Of a stretch of DNA of 64,000 bases, positions 62,256-64,000 are shown in pieces. Origin of the DNA: Euryodendron excelsum (lineage: Eukaryota; Streptophyta; Magnoliopsida; Ericales; Pentaphylacaceae). The notes under the pieces were generated by a model. It worked only from the letters and a program-made list of their open reading frames with translations, was not told the DNA's origin and ran no database searches. Location: positions 39,781,501 through 39,845,500 of the forward strand of contig CM065387.1 in the NCBI GenBank assembly GCA_033060915.1, in the 5' to 3' direction. Every line of letters begins with the position of its first letter. Position 1 is the stretch's first letter. The position numbers and the translations under genes are program-made.

Positions 62256-64000
62256 GTATGTCCACTTATGGCTTAATTTCTCATTACTTGTACCTCTTAT
62301 GAACTGAAGTTCTTTGTCTTAAATTCAAACTGCATTTGTTGTCCATTGCGAGTGCTTCTTTGCTTGTCTTTCACTTGTTTTCGGAAAACTTTGTGTGATG
62401 ATGCAGAGAAACAGCCAATCAGCTGATTTTGTTTATAGGCAGGTGAATACTCTGCTTTTGTTTCTGTTATTACTACTGTGCACTGGAAGTGTACAAGATA
62501 TAAGGAAGAGTGTTAAATGTGTTTATTTTATGTAATGGTTATGCTGAAAAAGTTATCTTAAACCTCAGCTATATGGCTTGGATTTATGTAGCCATTGTGG
62601 TCAGTCTCCAGCCACAAGGGGCTGCATGATGCAGGGAGTAAAAGTTTAGTGATGCTTGAAAGATGGAGATTGACTGAGGACAATTTCTTGCAATGTTTCT
62701 AACATGTAGAAAGAGTTATTAGAAAAAAATGATAATCTGCAGTTTATGAAATTGAGAAATAAACAACGAAAAATCTTATTAGTCGATTTTAAAGAAAAAT
62801 ATATATGTACATATGACATGGACATTCTCATGTTAGTGTGGGGATTCTTACTGTTGATTGTTTGCTGCAATTTTGTTATTTAAGAACGCCCTCAGCAATG
62901 CATCTTAACTTGCATTGTTCTAGTTATGGTTCAAACTTCTTTGGACGTAAGGTTGCCGAAAATGGAAATATTTTCTGAAAAGAAACAGGAATGTGGAGAC
63001 CTTTCTTGAAAAACTTTTGGAAATGTAAAACAGGACTGTTTAGACTTCACATAAAAAGATAATTAAAAAAAAAAAATGTTGAATTGAGTGCGCCGCAGGT
63101 TAGAAATATATTTTGTGTCTATTTCTAAGATTCTAGTTACAATTGTCAAAGTTTGGCAATTTGCATGCTTTCTTCGGTAAGAAATTTGTGACAAGTTCAA
63201 ATTTCATATTGATGATTGAAATGTCTTGTATGCTCCGAGATAATTGGTGGCTCGGATGTTTGGCAAAATGATATGCAAATTTGTGGTGGCAATGGATAGC
63301 TCATGGATTGGAGTATTAGACGGATCTATGGTTTTGATAGTGGGATATTAATTTCTATTTATTGATTAATTTTTTTATTTGTTTTTTTTTTTTTTGTTTT
63401 TGGTTTGGTGGTGTTTGGGGGGGGGGGGGGTGTTTGGTAAAGAATTTTGAGGAAGCTATTGGTTTGGTCTTTGAAGTCGATCATGTAGTGCTCCTTGATT
63501 TTATATCAGGGGTGAGAGTTAAAGAGTGAGATTGTGGGCTTCTTTTTGGAACATTTGGAGTGGAAACATCTGTCTATGGACGTCTTTCAATCCTTTTGAA
63601 GTTCAGATGTATGGAGTAGTTGTTTTGGAGGTTTATGTTCAAATTGAAATTGTTGAACTTCGTTTGATTAGGATTATTTGTTCAAGGATGTAGTTGTCCG
63701 AGATGTGTACAATGGGATCATTTACTATGGCATCAGATATGTGAGGCCTTGCTAATGTGGGGAGGTTAACTTCCCAGAGAAGAGGGAATAGACTCGCTTG
63801 GGTTCCACTGAGTTGGTGCTTTTGGCTGGTGAAAAGTGATAAATGTTTGATAGTGCACCATTTGATTGTTAGAATTGGATAAAAACCAATTATGTGTATC
63901 TTGTATAAGGAGTGTTTATTTTATCTTTATTGTTAAGTGGCTTGGGATTTTTCTTGAACTTTATTTGTTTTTATTTTGTCTATTAGCAAATACTGCTTCT
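62256..64000 (+). other. Rab-GAP intron 7, incomplete
   Basis: From the donor CG/GTATGTCC at 62255/62256 to the window edge I find no exon continuing the TBC domain. The stretch is AT-rich with a T15 run near 63380 and a G14 run at 63417-63430. Confidence 0.7.

Overview
The window is nuclear DNA of a flowering plant, most likely a eudicot. It is AT-rich, has GT-AG introns up to about 7 kb, and carries hAT, MULE, SINE, LINE and LTR elements of plant type. No species can be named from it. Bacterial-style ORF lists mislead here: several long ORFs open at non-ATG codons or read through into introns. The gene models below were rebuilt by joining splice sites and checking reading phase at every junction.

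Four protein genes are supported. (1) 340-15868, minus: six coding exons joined in phase give a 712-residue protein of a family I do not recognise. (2) 33404-34447, minus: an intronless F-box protein of the plant FBA/CPR1-like type, 347 residues. (3) 37498-48217, minus, with a 5' UTR exon near 49.63-49.9 kb: a complete secreted GPI-anchored protein of the Arabidopsis At1g61900 type. It has seven coding exons, all introns phase 1, a 15/18-nt microexon, and a 67-codon upstream ORF that overlaps its start. (4) 53197-62255, plus, running off the right edge: the N-terminal part of a TBC1D22/Gyp1-type Rab GTPase-activating protein with both catalytic fingers present.

The stretch 16-37 kb is gene-poor except for the F-box gene and reads as a transposon landing ground. 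Four isolated LTRs have 5-bp target-site duplications (TSDs) on both sides: 16707-17302, 19558-23150, 28454-30567 and 35183-36283. One of them sits inside a hAT-type MITE that keeps its own 8-bp TSD. A MULE-type MITE lies at 24381-24823 with a 9-bp TSD. The large introns of genes 1 and 3 hold five copies of another MULE-like MITE family, whose ends are packed with GTGTCC/GGACAC motifs, plus a hAT element, a SINE and LINE debris.

The four genes show no common pathway; neighbours look unrelated, as is usual in plants. The most useful points for a reader are the rebuilt gene models, the two upstream ORFs, the microexon with tandem acceptor, and the set of solo LTRs with TSDs. I found no clear evidence of a wholly new biological system.
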